Source of the DNA: Muribaculaceae bacterium | Lineage (GTDB): Bacteria > Bacillota > Clostridia > Lachnospirales > Lachnospiraceae | Direction: 5' to 3' | Length of the DNA: 64,000 nucleotides | NCBI GenBank assembly: GCA_023666425.1 | Contig: JAMPCA010000002.1 | Coordinates: 1-64,000 of the forward strand | Shown: positions 33,555 to 44,274 of the stretch, one piece after another | Layout of the letters: each line of letters starts with the position of its first letter | How positions within the stretch are numbered: position 1 is the first letter of the stretch | The notes under the pieces: generated by a model | What the model saw: only the letters and a program-made list of their open reading frames with translations | The model's database searches: none | What the model was told of the DNA's origin: nothing | Translations under genes and position numbers: made by a program

Positions 33555-34799
33555 TTACTCCTGCTCTTCTTCTGTGGCCGTCTCCCCGGACGGCTTTTGC
33601 AATATCTCTGTGGCAGCCGCTTTTCCGATCCTCTCGCTGGCGGAAATCTTCCCATAGATATGGTATCCTCCGTCTGCCTTTTCTATCATAACATTTTTGT
33701 CCGAAATAGACACCCCATTTTCTTCCAAATCTGAAAGAAATTGTTCCAGATGCAAAAGAGCCAGCTCTTTTACCTCCTCCTCCGACCGGGTGTGCCCGAC
33801 GATCTTCTGCTCTGTCTCCGTGATGCGCCCGAAATATACCGGAAGATAAAAGCTGTCCATGATGACGAACTGCCTTACCTCCTCCAGACGCTCATAGTCA
33901 TCGTAATCTGCATAAACCGAGGGCATATGCAGCCGCCATGCGCCAAATGCCAGATAGTACTCATGCTTTTCCTTTCCGGTGGGCTCCTTTTCCGTAAAAC
34001 TTGTGGGAATCCAGTCCTCATAGTCGTAGACAACCGCCCCATACACATCCGCATCCGCGCTCTGGTAAAAGTAATCCGCCACCTCGCCGTCATCCCCCAA
34101 GATTTCCTGCCTGCCGCAGACCAGTATATCCCCGGCCTCGACCGTGTCCCCGGCCACCACCTTTGGCGTGCCGTTTCGGGTGATGATGGAAACAATCTCC
34201 GCATCCCGCTCCGCAACAAGATCCGTACATTCCGCCTGCTTTTCTTCTGCACGGTCAGTCTTTAATTTCTCCTGCACGGACACCACCAGCCTGGTTCCCG
34301 TCTCATAGACGCTCGCCCATATGACTGCGTCAAAATCCTGCCTGAGAGAGAGCTCCAGCGCCTCGTTGTCGATTGCGGAGCGCGCTATCCCACAGCGTAT
34401 ATCTTTCGATTCCAGATATTTCAGAACCGTCTCCTCCCCAATGGAGGAATTGCCGACGATCTCAATGCGCCAGATTCTGGTGGACAGAACCGCAACCGAA
34501 ACCGCCATCACAAGAAAAATCAGCACATAGACCTTTCTTGCCCGGTAACGCCCAAGCAGAAAGGGAAGTCCGATGCGCTCTACAATACGAAGTTTCACAC
34601 GGGTCTTTTTCAGATAAGGTCTAAGCTCATATACATCTGAAAGATACATGTGCAGCCGGAGATTCTGGGAATCCACATACTCCATGTCCCAGAATTCAAT
34701 ACCCGCGCGGATGCACAGATTGAGAAAGCGGGCAATATTTTTCCCCTGTATGCAGACCGTGAGAACGCCTCTTGCAAACAAATACAGCCTTCTGATCAT
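33555..34799 (-). CDS. yqfD: sporulation membrane protein YqfD
   Basis: YqfD is a mother-cell protein under sigma E in Bacillus, needed for normal spore formation. The 414-residue product has the N-terminal FLNLCIRAGIEFWDMEY, a membrane helix at about 92-112 and the long extracytoplasmic domain with GDTVEAGDILVCGRQEI. It overlaps yqfC by 4 bp (ATGA). Presence of yqfC-yqfD points to a sporulating lineage. Confidence 0.9.
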   Translation of the reverse strand: MIRRLYLFARGVLTVCIQGKNIARFLNLCIRAGIEFWDMEYVDSQNLRLHMYLSDVYELRPYLKKTRVKLRIVERIGLPFLLGRYRARKVYVLIFLVMAVSVAVLSTRIWRIEIVGNSSIGEETVLKYLESKDIRCGIARSAIDNEALELSLRQDFDAVIWASVYETGTRLVVSVQEKLKTDRAEEKQAECTDLVAERDAEIVSIITRNGTPKVVAGDTVEAGDILVCGRQEILGDDGEVADYFYQSADADVYGAVVYDYEDWIPTSFTEKEPTGKEKHEYYLAFGAWRLHMPSVYADYDDYERLEEVRQFVIMDSFYLPVYFGRITETEQKIVGHTRSEEEVKELALLHLEQFLSDLEENGVSISDKNVMIEKADGGYHIYGKISASERIGKAAATEILQKPSGETATEEEQE

Positions 34800-35092
34800 G
34801 GGACAAACATGATTCCTTCCATATATCCCGTAATTTCCAGCTGCTCCCCGGAAAATTTAGGAATGTAGAGATTCCTTCCCGTAATCTGTATCGCAAAGGA
34901 CTTCGCGGACACAACGATCAGCTCGCTGCTGTACTGCCGGATTCCCCTGTGGTTCGTGATGCATAGGGAACGGTTGCCCGCAAGGGACAACAGCGGCAGC
35001 CCCATGAACAGATCCCGCGGGAGTCCAAACATGTCTACAATCTGCCCGGCTTCCATTTTCTTTTTCTCTGAATTTACACCTCGGCTTCTCAT
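34796..35092 (-). CDS. yqfC: YabP/YqfC-family sporulation protein
   Basis: The 98-residue protein is a single YabP/YqfC domain with LFMGLPLLSLAGNRSLCITN and YIPKFSGEQLEITGYMEGI, typical of the family. In Bacillus yqfC is transcribed by sigma E. The ATG has no good Shine-Dalgarno and lies only 5 bases from a possible sigma-E -10 element at 35098, so the start may be later (for example the Met at codon 13) or leaderless. It follows rlmH by 36 bp. Confidence 0.88.
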   Translation of the reverse strand: MRSRGVNSEKKKMEAGQIVDMFGLPRDLFMGLPLLSLAGNRSLCITNHRGIRQYSSELIVVSAKSFAIQITGRNLYIPKFSGEQLEITGYMEGIMFVP

Positions 35093-35128
35093 ATTTAACT
35101 ATATGAAAATAAGGCTGGTCCTATTCGC

Positions 35129-35605
35129 TCATTTGTGATAAGGCTCATGGTTCATAATCCGGAAGGAGCGGTAAATCTGCTCAAGCAGGATCACACGCAT
35201 AAGCTGGTGGGGAAATGTCAGCTTCGAAAAGCTGAGGCAAAAATCTGCCCTTTTGCACACTGCGTCGGAAAGCCCGAGGGAACCGCCGATCACAAAGCAG
35301 ATATGGCTGTGTCCCTCCACACCAAGACGCATAAGACGCCCGGAGAGCTCTACAGAGTCGCAGGAAGTCCCGTCTATGGTCAGCGCGATCACATAGCCGT
35401 CGCGTATGCATTTTAAAATGAGCTCTCCCTCCTGCTCTTTTACGATTCGCTGCTCTGCGGGGGAAGCGTTTTCCTTCGTCTGCCCGTCCTTCACCTCTAT
35501 GATTTCCAGCTGACAGTAACGGCCTAAGCGCTTCCGGTACTCCTCCACCGCCTGCACAAAAAATTTTTCTTTGATTTTTCCAACACAAAGCACTGTAATT
35601 CTCAT
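35129..35605 (-). CDS. rlmH: 23S rRNA (pseudouridine1915-N3)-methyltransferase RlmH
   Basis: RlmH methylates pseudouridine 1915 in helix 69 of 23S rRNA using S-adenosylmethionine. The 158-residue SPOUT-fold protein has CFVIGGSLGLSDAVCKRADF (cofactor-binding knot) and ends RSFRIMNHEPYHK, the conserved C-terminus. It starts 148 bp from the divergent xpt gene, so it begins this operon. Confidence 0.95.
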   Translation of the reverse strand: MRITVLCVGKIKEKFFVQAVEEYRKRLGRYCQLEIIEVKDGQTKENASPAEQRIVKEQEGELILKCIRDGYVIALTIDGTSCDSVELSGRLMRLGVEGHSHICFVIGGSLGLSDAVCKRADFCLSFSKLTFPHQLMRVILLEQIYRSFRIMNHEPYHK

Positions 35606-35667
35606 TCTGACATTTTACTATATTCTTCCATAAAGTGACAAGCTCACAACTGTATTTTTAACAAATT

Positions 35668-35697
35668 TTTATGAAAAATGAATGCAGGGACTATAAT
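35668..35697 (+). promoter_or_regulatory. candidate promoter of xpt
   Basis: TATAAT (35692-35697) lies 18 bp after TTTATG (35668-35673), about 56 bp before the xpt start. A second weaker pair (TTGAAA at 35704, TAAATT at 35728) is nearby. The first resembles the DUF378 promoter. No purine riboswitch structure is visible in the 148-bp gap. Confidence 0.4.
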
Positions 35698-35753
35698 TTT
35701 ACTTTGAAAAATGATATACTGGAAAAATAAATTACATATGTGAGGTAAAGAGC

Positions 35754-36329
35754 TTGAAAGAATTACAGGAACGAATATTACAGGAGGGCATTGCGGTCAA
35801 TGCCGACATATTAAAGGTTGACAGCTTCATCAACCATCAGGTGGATCCCGCCCTGATGCTTCGGATCGGGCAGACGTTTGCCGAACACTTTAAGAACCGG
35901 GGCGTCACGAAGGTCGCGGCCATTGAGAGCTCGGGCATCGCCCCGGGGCTGATGACGGCCCAGTGCATGGAGCTTCCCCTCGTCATCCTAAAAAAACAGC
36001 CCTCAAAGGTGCTGAACGATCATCTGTACCAGACAGAGGTTGCCAGCTTTACGAAGGGGACAAGCTATGAGCTTACCTTATCCTCCAGACTCGTGAGCGC
36101 AGACGACCATGTGCTGGTCATTGATGATTTCCTTGCCAACGGCGAGGCCGCTACCGGCGCCATCCGCTTATTCCGCAAGGCTCACGCCACGATTGCCGGC
36201 ATTGGAATCCTCATCGAAAAATCCTTCCAGCCCGGCCGTGAAAAGCTGACTGCGCAGGGCTTTGACGTCTATTCCCTTGCGCGGATCGGGCATATGGAGG
36301 CAGGAAAAATCGAATTTCTGGGCGAATGA
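35754..36329 (+). CDS. xpt: xanthine phosphoribosyltransferase
   Basis: The 191-residue enzyme salvages xanthine to XMP. The PRPP-binding motif is [16 protein letters not shown] around residues 120-135, with [20 protein letters not shown] near the N-terminus and KKQPSKVLN, typical of xpt. It starts at TTG with GAGGTAAAG upstream. It is alone on the plus strand and its stop lies one base from the convergent stop of the response regulator. Unlike many Firmicutes, no pbuX permease follows. Confidence 0.95.
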   Translation: MKELQERILQEGIAVNADILKVDSFINHQVDPALMLRIGQTFAEHFKNRGVTKVAAIESSGIAPGLMTAQCMELPLVILKKQPSKVLNDHLYQTEVASFTKGTSYELTLSSRLVSADDHVLVIDDFLANGEAATGAIRLFRKAHATIAGIGILIEKSFQPGREKLTAQGFDVYSLARIGHMEAGKIEFLGE

Positions 36330-36330
36330 T

Positions 36331-37131
36331 TTATTCGCCCAGCACCGTATCAATCATATGAAAAAGCATATCCTCCGAGCAGGGCTTAAGCAGATATCCC
36401 TGTGGCTTTAATTCCATCACTGTTTTGATCCTGGCCGGATCGGATGCATCCACGAGAAATACGACCGGAATATCCTTCGTGGCCTGCTCTGCGCGGAGCA
36501 TCTGAATGGTCTGCCTGCCGTCGCATACCGGCATATCATAATCCAGAAGAATGATATCTGGCCGACGCCTTACAATCGACGCGATTGCCTGCGCGGCGGA
36601 TGTCGTGAGCATTGCCTTATACCGGTAGGAGAGAATCTCCTGCATGGTGCGCAGCACGGCAGAATCATCATCCACCACCAAAACAGTCTTTCGCTTCATA
36701 CCGGAGGTGAGTTCCTCGTTTTTGGCAATTGTCTTCTCTATCGTCCTCTGTATGGATTCCCCCAGATTCTGTCCGATCACCAGCAGCCGGTCGAGATTAC
36801 GCAAAAGCTTATCCCGGCTCACGGGACGGCGCAGAAAACGAACCCATTCTAAGGACAGATACCCGGCTGCCGCCTCCTCTTCCTCCGCGCTTCCGAGGAG
36901 CATTACCGGAATCCCCGGACATTTTTCGCACAAAAGGGTCAGAACGGTCTTCGGCCCCATCGCATTTCCCGTCATAAGCACGATAACCAGATCCGGTTTC
37001 GCAATATTCAGCATTCCAACCAGATCCTCGGAATCGTCAGGACAGAGCTGTACTATGCACTGCTCTGCGAGATAGCTGTTGATCTCATGCATAAAACTGT
37101 TCAGTTTTCCCACTAACAACACTTTTTTCAT
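36331..37131 (-). CDS. double-receiver response regulator without output domain
   Basis: The 266-residue protein consists of two receiver-like domains. The first (residues about 1-115, MKKVLLVGKLNSFMHE) lacks the phospho-acceptor Asp (VIVLMTGNAMG instead of VLLD), so it is a pseudo-receiver. The second (about 150-266) has VLVVDDDSAVL, the acceptor in ILLDYDMPVCD and the Lys in YLLKPCSE. No DNA-binding domain follows, so it may act by protein contact. GGAGG lies upstream of this start. It overlaps the zinc-ribbon gene by 47 bp, and no histidine kinase is adjacent. Confidence 0.82.
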   Translation of the reverse strand: MKKVLLVGKLNSFMHEINSYLAEQCIVQLCPDDSEDLVGMLNIAKPDLVIVLMTGNAMGPKTVLTLLCEKCPGIPVMLLGSAEEEEAAAGYLSLEWVRFLRRPVSRDKLLRNLDRLLVIGQNLGESIQRTIEKTIAKNEELTSGMKRKTVLVVDDDSAVLRTMQEILSYRYKAMLTTSAAQAIASIVRRRPDIILLDYDMPVCDGRQTIQMLRAEQATKDIPVVFLVDASDPARIKTVMELKPQGYLLKPCSEDMLFHMIDTVLGE

Positions 37132-38311
37132 TACCTGCCTCCTCCTCTTCTTCATCGGCCTCAGGCAGAGTCTCCCCCTCATCCCCCTCGGGATAGAAAA
37201 TATAATTTCCCCTGAAAATATCCGATATCAGTCCTGTTTCATTGTCCACAATAATCACAGAGAGTACATTATTCCCCTCAGGAATTGTAATCGGGCTGGT
37301 ATATCTGGTGCTGGAGACGCCCGGGTCAGAGCCGTCCCATGTATAGTAGGCGCTGCAGCCGTCGGGCACGGTTATGGTTACGGTAGTCTCCACTCCGAAA
37401 TCTCCGCCGTTTGGCGTGACAATCGGCATGACTGGCGCCGGAATGTCTATCTGGTACTCGTTTGTGACAACCTCACTGTAAAGCCCTTTATCGTTCATGC
37501 ACACGGCGCTGATCCGGTAGGTCTTCTGATTCTCGTCCAGCTGGATTGGCATCCCATAGCGGAATCCCCGCAGCGTCGGGTCAGAGCCGTCCAGCGAGTA
37601 GTAAATCTCATATTCCCCGTCCGCCGTAAGCGCAATGGACAGAAATTCCTCATACAGTCCCGGCTCCTGACTGAACAGGGGAGGCGTCACCTCATAGGCG
37701 GCAAACAAATCCTTAAGGCTGTCGCTCACCGCATCCCGCAGAGCAAGAATCGCATCGTAATTCTTTTGATTCTCATAGATGGAGATTAGCATCTCGCAGG
37801 CCATTTGGTTGCTGTTCTCCATCTGGATGACCTCCTGACAGAGAATCATCACGGAATCGTAATCCTTTCTTTCCATATAGATGGAGGCAAGTATCAGCCG
37901 AACCTCGATATTGTCTGCATCGAGCGCCAGTGCATTTTCATAGCAGGCGATGGCGGACTCGATATTCCCCTTGTCATAGGCCTCCTGCGCCATCTGTATC
38001 TGATAATCAAAGGAGCCTGCGCGCTTATTTTTCACACCCAGCCCGACAACAACCGCAAGAACTGCCACAAAAAGCAGCGCCGCACAGCTTCCCAGAAGGA
38101 TATACATTTTTTTCTTTTTCTGCCGGGCCGCATTTCCCGCCGGACTGCCAGACTGCGACGTCCCCGCCGGGCGGTTTTCCTCCTTGAGCACCTGTTTTAA
38201 ATAATCCTCGTCATATACGTTGTAATCCGGTACAATCTGTACCTCTTTCCCACAGTTCGAGCAAAAGAGGCTTCCCTCTTTCAGCTCCTGACCACAGTGA
38301 ACACATTTCAT
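37085..38311 (-). CDS. zinc-ribbon, TPR and chitobiase-C-like membrane protein
   Basis: Domain order in this 408-residue protein: a zinc ribbon (MKCVHCGQELKEGSLFCSNCG, residues 1-22), a linker, one membrane helix (about 66-90), two or three TPR repeats (about 95-175, AYDKGNIESAIACYENALAL) and two beta-sandwich repeats of the chitobiase-C/FN3-like type (about 205-285 and 290-375, with YYSLDGSDPTLRGFRYGMPI and YYTWDGSDPGVSSTRYTSPI). The function is unknown; the tail is outside the cell while the zinc ribbon is cytosolic. I start it at the ATG with AGGGGAAA upstream. It is between folD and the response regulator. Confidence 0.72.
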   Translation of the reverse strand: MKCVHCGQELKEGSLFCSNCGKEVQIVPDYNVYDEDYLKQVLKEENRPAGTSQSGSPAGNAARQKKKKMYILLGSCAALLFVAVLAVVVGLGVKNKRAGSFDYQIQMAQEAYDKGNIESAIACYENALALDADNIEVRLILASIYMERKDYDSVMILCQEVIQMENSNQMACEMLISIYENQKNYDAILALRDAVSDSLKDLFAAYEVTPPLFSQEPGLYEEFLSIALTADGEYEIYYSLDGSDPTLRGFRYGMPIQLDENQKTYRISAVCMNDKGLYSEVVTNEYQIDIPAPVMPIVTPNGGDFGVETTVTITVPDGCSAYYTWDGSDPGVSSTRYTSPITIPEGNNVLSVIIVDNETGLISDIFRGNYIFYPEGDEGETLPEADEEEEEAGNEKSVVSGKTEQFYA

Positions 38312-38334
38312 AGCGTTTTCCCCTCGTCCGTTTC

Positions 38335-39177
38335 TTATGAATCGAGCTTCATTGCCTCTACACAATTGCGCATGAGCATAGCGATCGTCATGGGACCGAC
38401 GCCGCCGGGCACAGGCGTAATGTAGGATGCCACAGGCTCCACCTCATCATATTTCACATCTCCGCAGAGTCCGTCCTTCATCCGGTGAATTCCCACATCA
38501 ATGACGACAGCGCCCTCCTTCACATAATCTGCACCGATATATCCGGGTTTTCCCATAGCGACAATCAGAATATCCGCCTGACGGCAAATGCCCTTTAAAT
38601 CCTCTGTCCTGGAATGGCAGACCGTTACGGTACAGTTCTCCCTGAGCATCAAAAGCGCCATGGGTTTTCCCACGATATTGCTTCTGCCAATGACAACACA
38701 GTGCTTTCCCTCCAGAGGGATTCCGCTTCTGTGTAAAAGCTCCACGATTCCCGCCGGCGTGCAGGATACAAAGCCCTTTTGCCCGATGACAAGAGAACCG
38801 GCATTCCGGGGATGAAAGCCATCCACATCTTTCCCCGGAGAGATTGCCTGAATGATCTTATCCTCGTCAATATGTCCGGGAAGCGGAAGCTGGCAGAGGA
38901 TTCCATGTACCGCTTTCTCGTGGTTGAGCTGATCAATCAGCTCCAGCAGCTCCTCCTCAGTCGTCTCCTCCTTAAGCTCATATGCCCTGGACTCGATGCC
39001 AATGTAGGCGCATGCCTTTTTCTTATTGTTCACATAAACACTGGATGCGGGATCGTCTCCTACCTGGATCACCGCCAGACAACAGCTTTTGCCCTCTGCC
39101 TTTAAAACGGCGACCTCCTCTTTTAATTCTTCCCTGATGTCTGCGGAAATCTGCTTCCCGTCAATTTTATTCGCCAT
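38335..39177 (-). CDS. folD: bifunctional methylene-THF dehydrogenase/methenyl-THF cyclohydrolase FolD
   Basis: FolD interconverts methylene-, methenyl- and 10-formyl-tetrahydrofolate. The 280-residue protein has YVNNKKKACAYIGIES with the catalytic Lys, the QLPLPGHIDED segment, GRSNIVGKPMALLML for NADP and PGGVGPMTIAML at the end. It follows fhs by 11 bp, with AAGGAGAG upstream, so both C1 enzymes are co-expressed. Confidence 0.97.
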   Translation of the reverse strand: MANKIDGKQISADIREELKEEVAVLKAEGKSCCLAVIQVGDDPASSVYVNNKKKACAYIGIESRAYELKEETTEEELLELIDQLNHEKAVHGILCQLPLPGHIDEDKIIQAISPGKDVDGFHPRNAGSLVIGQKGFVSCTPAGIVELLHRSGIPLEGKHCVVIGRSNIVGKPMALLMLRENCTVTVCHSRTEDLKGICRQADILIVAMGKPGYIGADYVKEGAVVIDVGIHRMKDGLCGDVKYDEVEPVASYITPVPGGVGPMTIAMLMRNCVEAMKLDS

Positions 39178-39188
39178 AGCTGCTCTCC

Positions 39189-40859
39189 TTAAAAAAGTCC
39201 TGTGATGACGCCGTTGTCAACCACGTCTATATTGTATGCCGCAGGCTGCTTCGGAAGACCCGGCATCGTCATAATGGAACCGTTGACTGCCACCACAAAG
39301 CCCGCTCCGGCGGAAACGTACACCTCCCGCACATTTACGGTAAAGCCCTCCGGCCGTCCAAGCTTTTTGGGGTCGTCGGACAGCGAGTACTGGGTCTTTG
39401 CCATGCAGACCGGAAGATTTCCCATTCCGAGCTCCGTGATGCGCGCCAGCTCCTTTTCCGCCGCCGCTGAATAGGTCACAGCAGCAGCGCCGTAGATTTC
39501 CTTTGCCACCGTCTCGATTTTTTCTTTTAAAGACAGCGCATCCGGGTACAGAGGCGCGAAATGGCTCTCCTTTTCCCCGAGCGTCTTTAACACCTGATTC
39601 GCCAGAGCCACACCGCCCTCGCCGCCCTTTTCCCAGACCTCAGAGAGTGCGAATTCACAGCCCCGTTCCCTGCAGAACTGCTCCACATAATCCGTCTCTG
39701 CCTTCGTGTCAGTCACGAAGGAATTCAGTGTAACCACAATCGGAACGCCATACTTTTTCAGGTTCTCGATATGCTTCTCAAGATTGACGATACCCTCCTC
39801 AAGAGCCTTCAGGTTTTCTTCACACAGCGCATCCTTTGGCACGCCTCCATTATACTTTAAGGCTCTGACAGTGGCAACAAGCACCACCGCATCCGGCGAA
39901 AGCCCTGCCTTGCGGCACTTGATATCAAAAAACTTTTCCGCGCCGAGATCCGCGCCAAAGCCCGCCTCTGTAACGACATAGTCGGCAAGCTTAAGAGCCG
40001 CCTTAGTGGCACGCACACTGTTGCATCCATGGGCGATATTTGCAAATGGCCCGCCGTGGACAATGGCCGGTGTATGCTCCAGCGTCTGGATCAGATTGGG
40101 CTTTAAAGCGTCCTTTAAGAGTGCCGCCATAGAGCCGGTGGCCTTTAAATCCCCTGCTGTCACCGGTCTGCCGTCGAAGGTGTATGCTACAATAATCTTT
40201 CCAAGACGCTCTTTTAAATCCTTCATGTCGTCTGCCAGACACAGAATCGCCATAATCTCGGAGGCAACGGTAATCACAAAATGATCCTCCCGCACCATGC
40301 CGTCCATCCTGCTTCCAAGTCCCACGACAATATTGCGGAGGGAGCGGTCATTCATATCCATACAGCGCTTCCACACCACCTGCCGGGGATCGATTCCCAG
40401 CTCGTTCCCCTGCTGGATATGGTTGTCCAGAAGAGCTGCCAGCAGATTGTTCGCCGAGGTAATGGCATGAAAATCCCCGGTAAAATGCAGATTCAGATCC
40501 TCCATCGGAACTACCTGGGCGTAACCGCCGCCGGCAGCGCCTCCCTTGATGCCAAAGCAGGGGCCAAGAGACGGCTCCCGCAGGGCGATCACCGCTTTTT
40601 TCCCAAGCTTTCCAAAGGCCTCGCCAAGTCCCACGCTGGTGGTGGTCTTTCCCTCTCCCGCCGGGGTCGGATTGATGGCGGTCACGAGAATCAGTTTACC
40701 GTCCCTGTTATCTTTCACTCTCTCAAGCAGCTCATCCGACAGCTTTGCCTTGTATTTTCCGTAAAATTCCAGCTCCTCCTCACGGATTCCGAGTGACTCT
40801 GCCACCTCACCGATGGGAAGCATGGCTGTCTCCTGCGCAATTTGAATATCACTTTTCAT
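39189..40859 (-). CDS. fhs: formate-tetrahydrofolate ligase
   Basis: This 556-residue enzyme makes 10-formyl-THF from formate, THF and ATP. The P-loop-like [20 protein letters not shown] is near residue 65 and [20 protein letters not shown] near residue 95. Its pairing with folD is the core of the methyl branch of the Wood-Ljungdahl pathway and of anaerobic C1 metabolism; no other acetogenesis genes are present here. GAGGAGG lies upstream of the start. Confidence 0.97.
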   Translation of the reverse strand: MKSDIQIAQETAMLPIGEVAESLGIREEELEFYGKYKAKLSDELLERVKDNRDGKLILVTAINPTPAGEGKTTTSVGLGEAFGKLGKKAVIALREPSLGPCFGIKGGAAGGGYAQVVPMEDLNLHFTGDFHAITSANNLLAALLDNHIQQGNELGIDPRQVVWKRCMDMNDRSLRNIVVGLGSRMDGMVREDHFVITVASEIMAILCLADDMKDLKERLGKIIVAYTFDGRPVTAGDLKATGSMAALLKDALKPNLIQTLEHTPAIVHGGPFANIAHGCNSVRATKAALKLADYVVTEAGFGADLGAEKFFDIKCRKAGLSPDAVVLVATVRALKYNGGVPKDALCEENLKALEEGIVNLEKHIENLKKYGVPIVVTLNSFVTDTKAETDYVEQFCRERGCEFALSEVWEKGGEGGVALANQVLKTLGEKESHFAPLYPDALSLKEKIETVAKEIYGAAAVTYSAAAEKELARITELGMGNLPVCMAKTQYSLSDDPKKLGRPEGFTVNVREVYVSAGAGFVVAVNGSIMTMPGLPKQPAAYNIDVVDNGVITGLF

Positions 40860-40870
40860 AGTCTCCTCCT

Positions 40871-43405
40871 CTATAGATTCTCACTGATATAGTTCTCCAG
40901 TTCCTCCGGGGACATTAACACCTTTCTCGGCTTGGTTCCCTCCTCCGGCCCCACGATTCCGGCCTCCTCCATCTGATCCATGATGCGGGCGGCCCGGTTA
41001 AAGCCCACCTTCAAATAGCGCTGCAGCATACCGATGGACGCCTTTTCCTTGTCAACAATGACGCGGGCGGCCTCGGAAAAATAGGAGTCTCTCCCGTCGT
41101 CCTGCTCGTCGGCATCAGAAATGGCAACCGTGCTGTTGGCGGAGTTCTGGATGCTCTCCATCTTTTGCTGTACGCTGTCACTGTACACGGCGGCTCCGTT
41201 CTGCTCTGTAATGAAGCCCACCACATCCGCTACCTCCTTGTCGGAAACAAATGCACCCTGCACCCGGACCGGCTTGGGAATCCCCTGCGGGTGAAAGAGC
41301 ATATCGCCCTTTCCCAAGAGCTTTTCCGCACCAATCATATCCAGAATCGTGCGGGAATCCGTTCCCGAGGTCACTGCAAAGGCAATGCGGCTCGGCATGT
41401 TCGCCTTGATCAGGCCGGTAATGACATTGACCGAGGGGCGCTGTGTCGCGATTACCAGATGAATTCCTGCCGCTCTGGCAAGCTGCGCCAGACGACAGAT
41501 AGCCTCCTCCACATCGCCGCTTGCCACCATCATAAGATCTGCCAGCTCGTCCACGATCACAACGATCTGGGGAAGCTTTTGCGGGCGCTCCTGCCCTTCC
41601 GGCATCTCGATGCTGTCTACCTTGGCATTATAGCCGTTGATTTCCCGGACATTTGCCTCCGCGAACTTTTCATAGCGCTCCGTCATTTCTGCCACCGCCC
41701 AGTTTAAGGCGCCGGAGGCCTTCTTGGGGTCGGTGACCACCGGTATGATCAGATGCGGAATACCGTTGTACACGGACAGCTCTACCACCTTCGGGTCAAT
41801 CATTAAAAGCTTCACCTCATCCGGGCTCGCCTTGTAGAGAATACTCATAATGATCGTATTGATACAGACCGACTTACCGGAGCCGGTGGCTCCTGCAATC
41901 AGAAGATGGGGCATTTTGGCAATGTCCGTGACCATGACCTTCCCGGAAATATCCTTACCCACAGCAAAGCTGATCTTTGATTTGGATTTCTGGAATTCCG
42001 GGGACGTAATCAGCTCGCGGAAGGACACTGTCACATTCTCCTTGTTCGGCACCTCGATGCCCACCGCCGCCTTTCCCGGAATCGGCGCCTCGATACGGAT
42101 ATCCGCCGCCGCCAGATTCAGCTTGATATCGTCCGAAAGCCCCACAATCTTGCTGACCTTCACGCCCATCTCCGGCTGAATCTCATAGCGGGTGACCGCC
42201 GGGCCGCAGCTTATATTGGTCACGGTCACTTCAACGCCGAAGGTTGCGAGCACCTGCCGGAGCTTCTCGGCCGTTTCCTTGAGCTGACTCTCAGTATTGC
42301 CCGCTTTCCTGCCGTTTCCGGGGGTGAGAAGATCTACCGATGGAAATACATATTCCCGATGCGGCTGCTCCTGGGCGGTGATCTCCTGCACAACCTGCGC
42401 GATTTCCTTCTCAATCTCCTCCTCGGGAAGAGGCTTTGGCTTTTCCTTTTTCTCTGCGGCAGGCTTCTCCTGCACCGCTTCCACCTCAGGAAGAGCCGCT
42501 TCCGGGGAAATATCCCGCGTGAAATCCCCCGCGATCACGGGTTCCGGGGTCTGGATCTTTGGGCTTACAGCCTTTGCGGTATCCTCGCCCCCTGCCGTCA
42601 GGGCAACCGTTTTCTCCTCCTGAACCACCGGTATCCCGGCGGCCTCCTGCGGATGCAGCTCTCCCATCTCGTCGGAAGGCTTTGCGGCGGATTCCTGCTC
42701 AATTTTGGTATCTATGGAAACGCCCGACACCTTTTTGTCCATGCGGCGCTTTTTTGTCTCTTTCGACTTGTACTCGCGGTACTCCCGGTAACGCTCATTG
42801 TTCTCTTTCGCGGACTCATAGACCTTTTTCCCGCCCTCTCTCATTCCACCGAGAGCCGACCGCTCCGTGATCAGCACCAGACAGATGATAAGAACAATGA
42901 CGTCGATAATATAGGCTCCTACCAGCCCGAATCCCTGCACGATCACATAAGCGATGGCGCCGCCGATGATTCCACCCCCGTTTTTTGTCTCCGCACTGTA
43001 TGTATAGGCCTCCAGCGGCGGGCGTATGTCCCCGCCATAGGCGACCAGTGACAAAAACAGGCACAAAAAGAAAACAAAGAGAACTGCCGCCACCAGCTTG
43101 ATGGAGGCGAGAAAATTACCTCTGTTGGAAACCACAAAAAAGCTGCCAATCAAAAGCAAAACAGGCAGAACATATGCTACCAGCCCGAACACTCCGAATA
43201 AAAATCCGCTGACCGTCCGTCCCACCGCCCCGCCAAAACCGAGATTGCTGATAAAAAGCAGCAGAGAAACCGCTACGATGATCCAGAGGATCACCTCTGT
43301 CCGAAAGCTCTCTGCCTTCTCCATCTCCTCCATCCGTTCTTTTTTTGTCTTTCCCGTCCTATGATTCGTCTTACTACTTGTTTTTCTTCGGTTCCCCGCA
43401 GCCAT
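40871..43405 (-). CDS. ftsK: FtsK/SpoIIIE DNA translocase
   Basis: This 844-residue motor pumps DNA across the division or sporulation septum. About four membrane helices lie between residues 35 and 175, followed by a long charged linker and the RecA-type motor with [19 protein letters not shown] as Walker A and [14 protein letters not shown] as Walker B. The C-terminal gamma winged helix ([20 protein letters not shown]-like) recognises KOPS/SRS DNA. I start at MAAGNRRK with AAGGAG upstream. Both FtsK and SpoIIIE share this architecture, so the specific role is not decided. Confidence 0.94.
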   Translation of the reverse strand: MAAGNRRKTSSKTNHRTGKTKKERMEEMEKAESFRTEVILWIIVAVSLLLFISNLGFGGAVGRTVSGFLFGVFGLVAYVLPVLLLIGSFFVVSNRGNFLASIKLVAAVLFVFFLCLFLSLVAYGGDIRPPLEAYTYSAETKNGGGIIGGAIAYVIVQGFGLVGAYIIDVIVLIICLVLITERSALGGMREGGKKVYESAKENNERYREYREYKSKETKKRRMDKKVSGVSIDTKIEQESAAKPSDEMGELHPQEAAGIPVVQEEKTVALTAGGEDTAKAVSPKIQTPEPVIAGDFTRDISPEAALPEVEAVQEKPAAEKKEKPKPLPEEEIEKEIAQVVQEITAQEQPHREYVFPSVDLLTPGNGRKAGNTESQLKETAEKLRQVLATFGVEVTVTNISCGPAVTRYEIQPEMGVKVSKIVGLSDDIKLNLAAADIRIEAPIPGKAAVGIEVPNKENVTVSFRELITSPEFQKSKSKISFAVGKDISGKVMVTDIAKMPHLLIAGATGSGKSVCINTIIMSILYKASPDEVKLLMIDPKVVELSVYNGIPHLIIPVVTDPKKASGALNWAVAEMTERYEKFAEANVREINGYNAKVDSIEMPEGQERPQKLPQIVVIVDELADLMMVASGDVEEAICRLAQLARAAGIHLVIATQRPSVNVITGLIKANMPSRIAFAVTSGTDSRTILDMIGAEKLLGKGDMLFHPQGIPKPVRVQGAFVSDKEVADVVGFITEQNGAAVYSDSVQQKMESIQNSANSTVAISDADEQDDGRDSYFSEAARVIVDKEKASIGMLQRYLKVGFNRAARIMDQMEEAGIVGPEEGTKPRKVLMSPEELENYISENL

Positions 43406-43485
43406 GGAACACACTCCTTTTAACTCATAATCAAGAGTTATTCTAACATATTTTGGTTCTTGTGTCATCCCATTGCTAAAAAAAT

Positions 43486-44217
43486 CTATTTTCCCGTCCG
43501 GGATTTGCTTTTCCTCTCCTCAATCATCGCATAGAGCGCATGAAAAGCATCGGAAATGCCTCCCACTGCATTGATAAGCCCCTCCTCCACCGTCTGCTTT
43601 CCCACGAGAATGGTTCCCAGATCCTTGGTCAGCATCTGCGTGTTCATCATCAGCTCCTCCACCCTCTCCATGGACATGGAGCAATGGCTGGAGATAAATC
43701 CCACGATCCTATCCTGCATCTGCTTGAAATAGTCATAGGTTGGCTTTGCGCCGATGATTGTGCCGTTCATCCGCACCGGATGAATGACCATGGTTCCCGT
43801 GGGGACGATCAGGGAATAATCTGTGGACACCGCCAGGGGAACGCCGATGGAATGGCTTCCTCCAAGCACAAGGGACACCGTGGGCTTACTTAGGGACGCC
43901 ACCATCTCCGCAATGGCCAGGCCGCTCTCGACGTCGCCTCCCATTGTATTTAAGATCAAAAGCACGCCGTCCACGCGCTTGTCATCCTCAATCGCGGCAA
44001 GCTTTGGCAGCACATGCTCGTACTTGGTGGTTTTTGAGGTGGAAGGCAGACATTCATGCCCCTCAATCTCACCGATAATGGACATTAGAAAAATGGCATA
44101 ATCTTTCTCATCGTCCTCAAGGAGCATCTGTCCATAATCCCTGATCTGCTCGTTCTGTTTCTGCTGCTTATCATCCTGCTCCTTTTCCCCATTCTTCTTC
44201 TCTTCACTGTTACCCAT
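43486..44217 (-). CDS. tepA: ClpP-fold serine protease TepA-like
   Basis: TepA (translocation-enhancing protein) is a ClpP-fold protease of Gram-positive bacteria. The 243-residue protein has a low-complexity Lys/Gln/Glu head (about 1-30), then [34 protein letters not shown] with the serine nucleophile and [13 protein letters not shown] start it at the ATG with GAGGCGAA upstream; an upstream frame into the terminator region is unlikely. It precedes ftsK by 80 bp. Confidence 0.86.
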   Translation of the reverse strand: MGNSEEKKNGEKEQDDKQQKQNEQIRDYGQMLLEDDEKDYAIFLMSIIGEIEGHECLPSTSKTTKYEHVLPKLAAIEDDKRVDGVLLILNTMGGDVESGLAIAEMVASLSKPTVSLVLGGSHSIGVPLAVSTDYSLIVPTGTMVIHPVRMNGTIIGAKPTYDYFKQMQDRIVGFISSHCSMSMERVEELMMNTQMLTKDLGTILVGKQTVEEGLINAVGGISDAFHALYAMIEERKSKSRTGK

Positions 44218-44274
44218 AGATTCGCCTCCTCTTTTTCCATATAGAATGTACCTCCGGCACATTTTTGTACCCAC

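Noticed and set aside
35606-35753. Purine riboswitch upstream of xpt
   Set aside because: xpt often has one, but no three-way junction core or terminator pair can be drawn in this 148-bp gap.
43421-43440. Small hairpin (TAACTC/GAGTTA) upstream of ftsK
   Set aside because: A 6-bp stem without U-tract or overlap with the start signals is too weak to call as a regulator.
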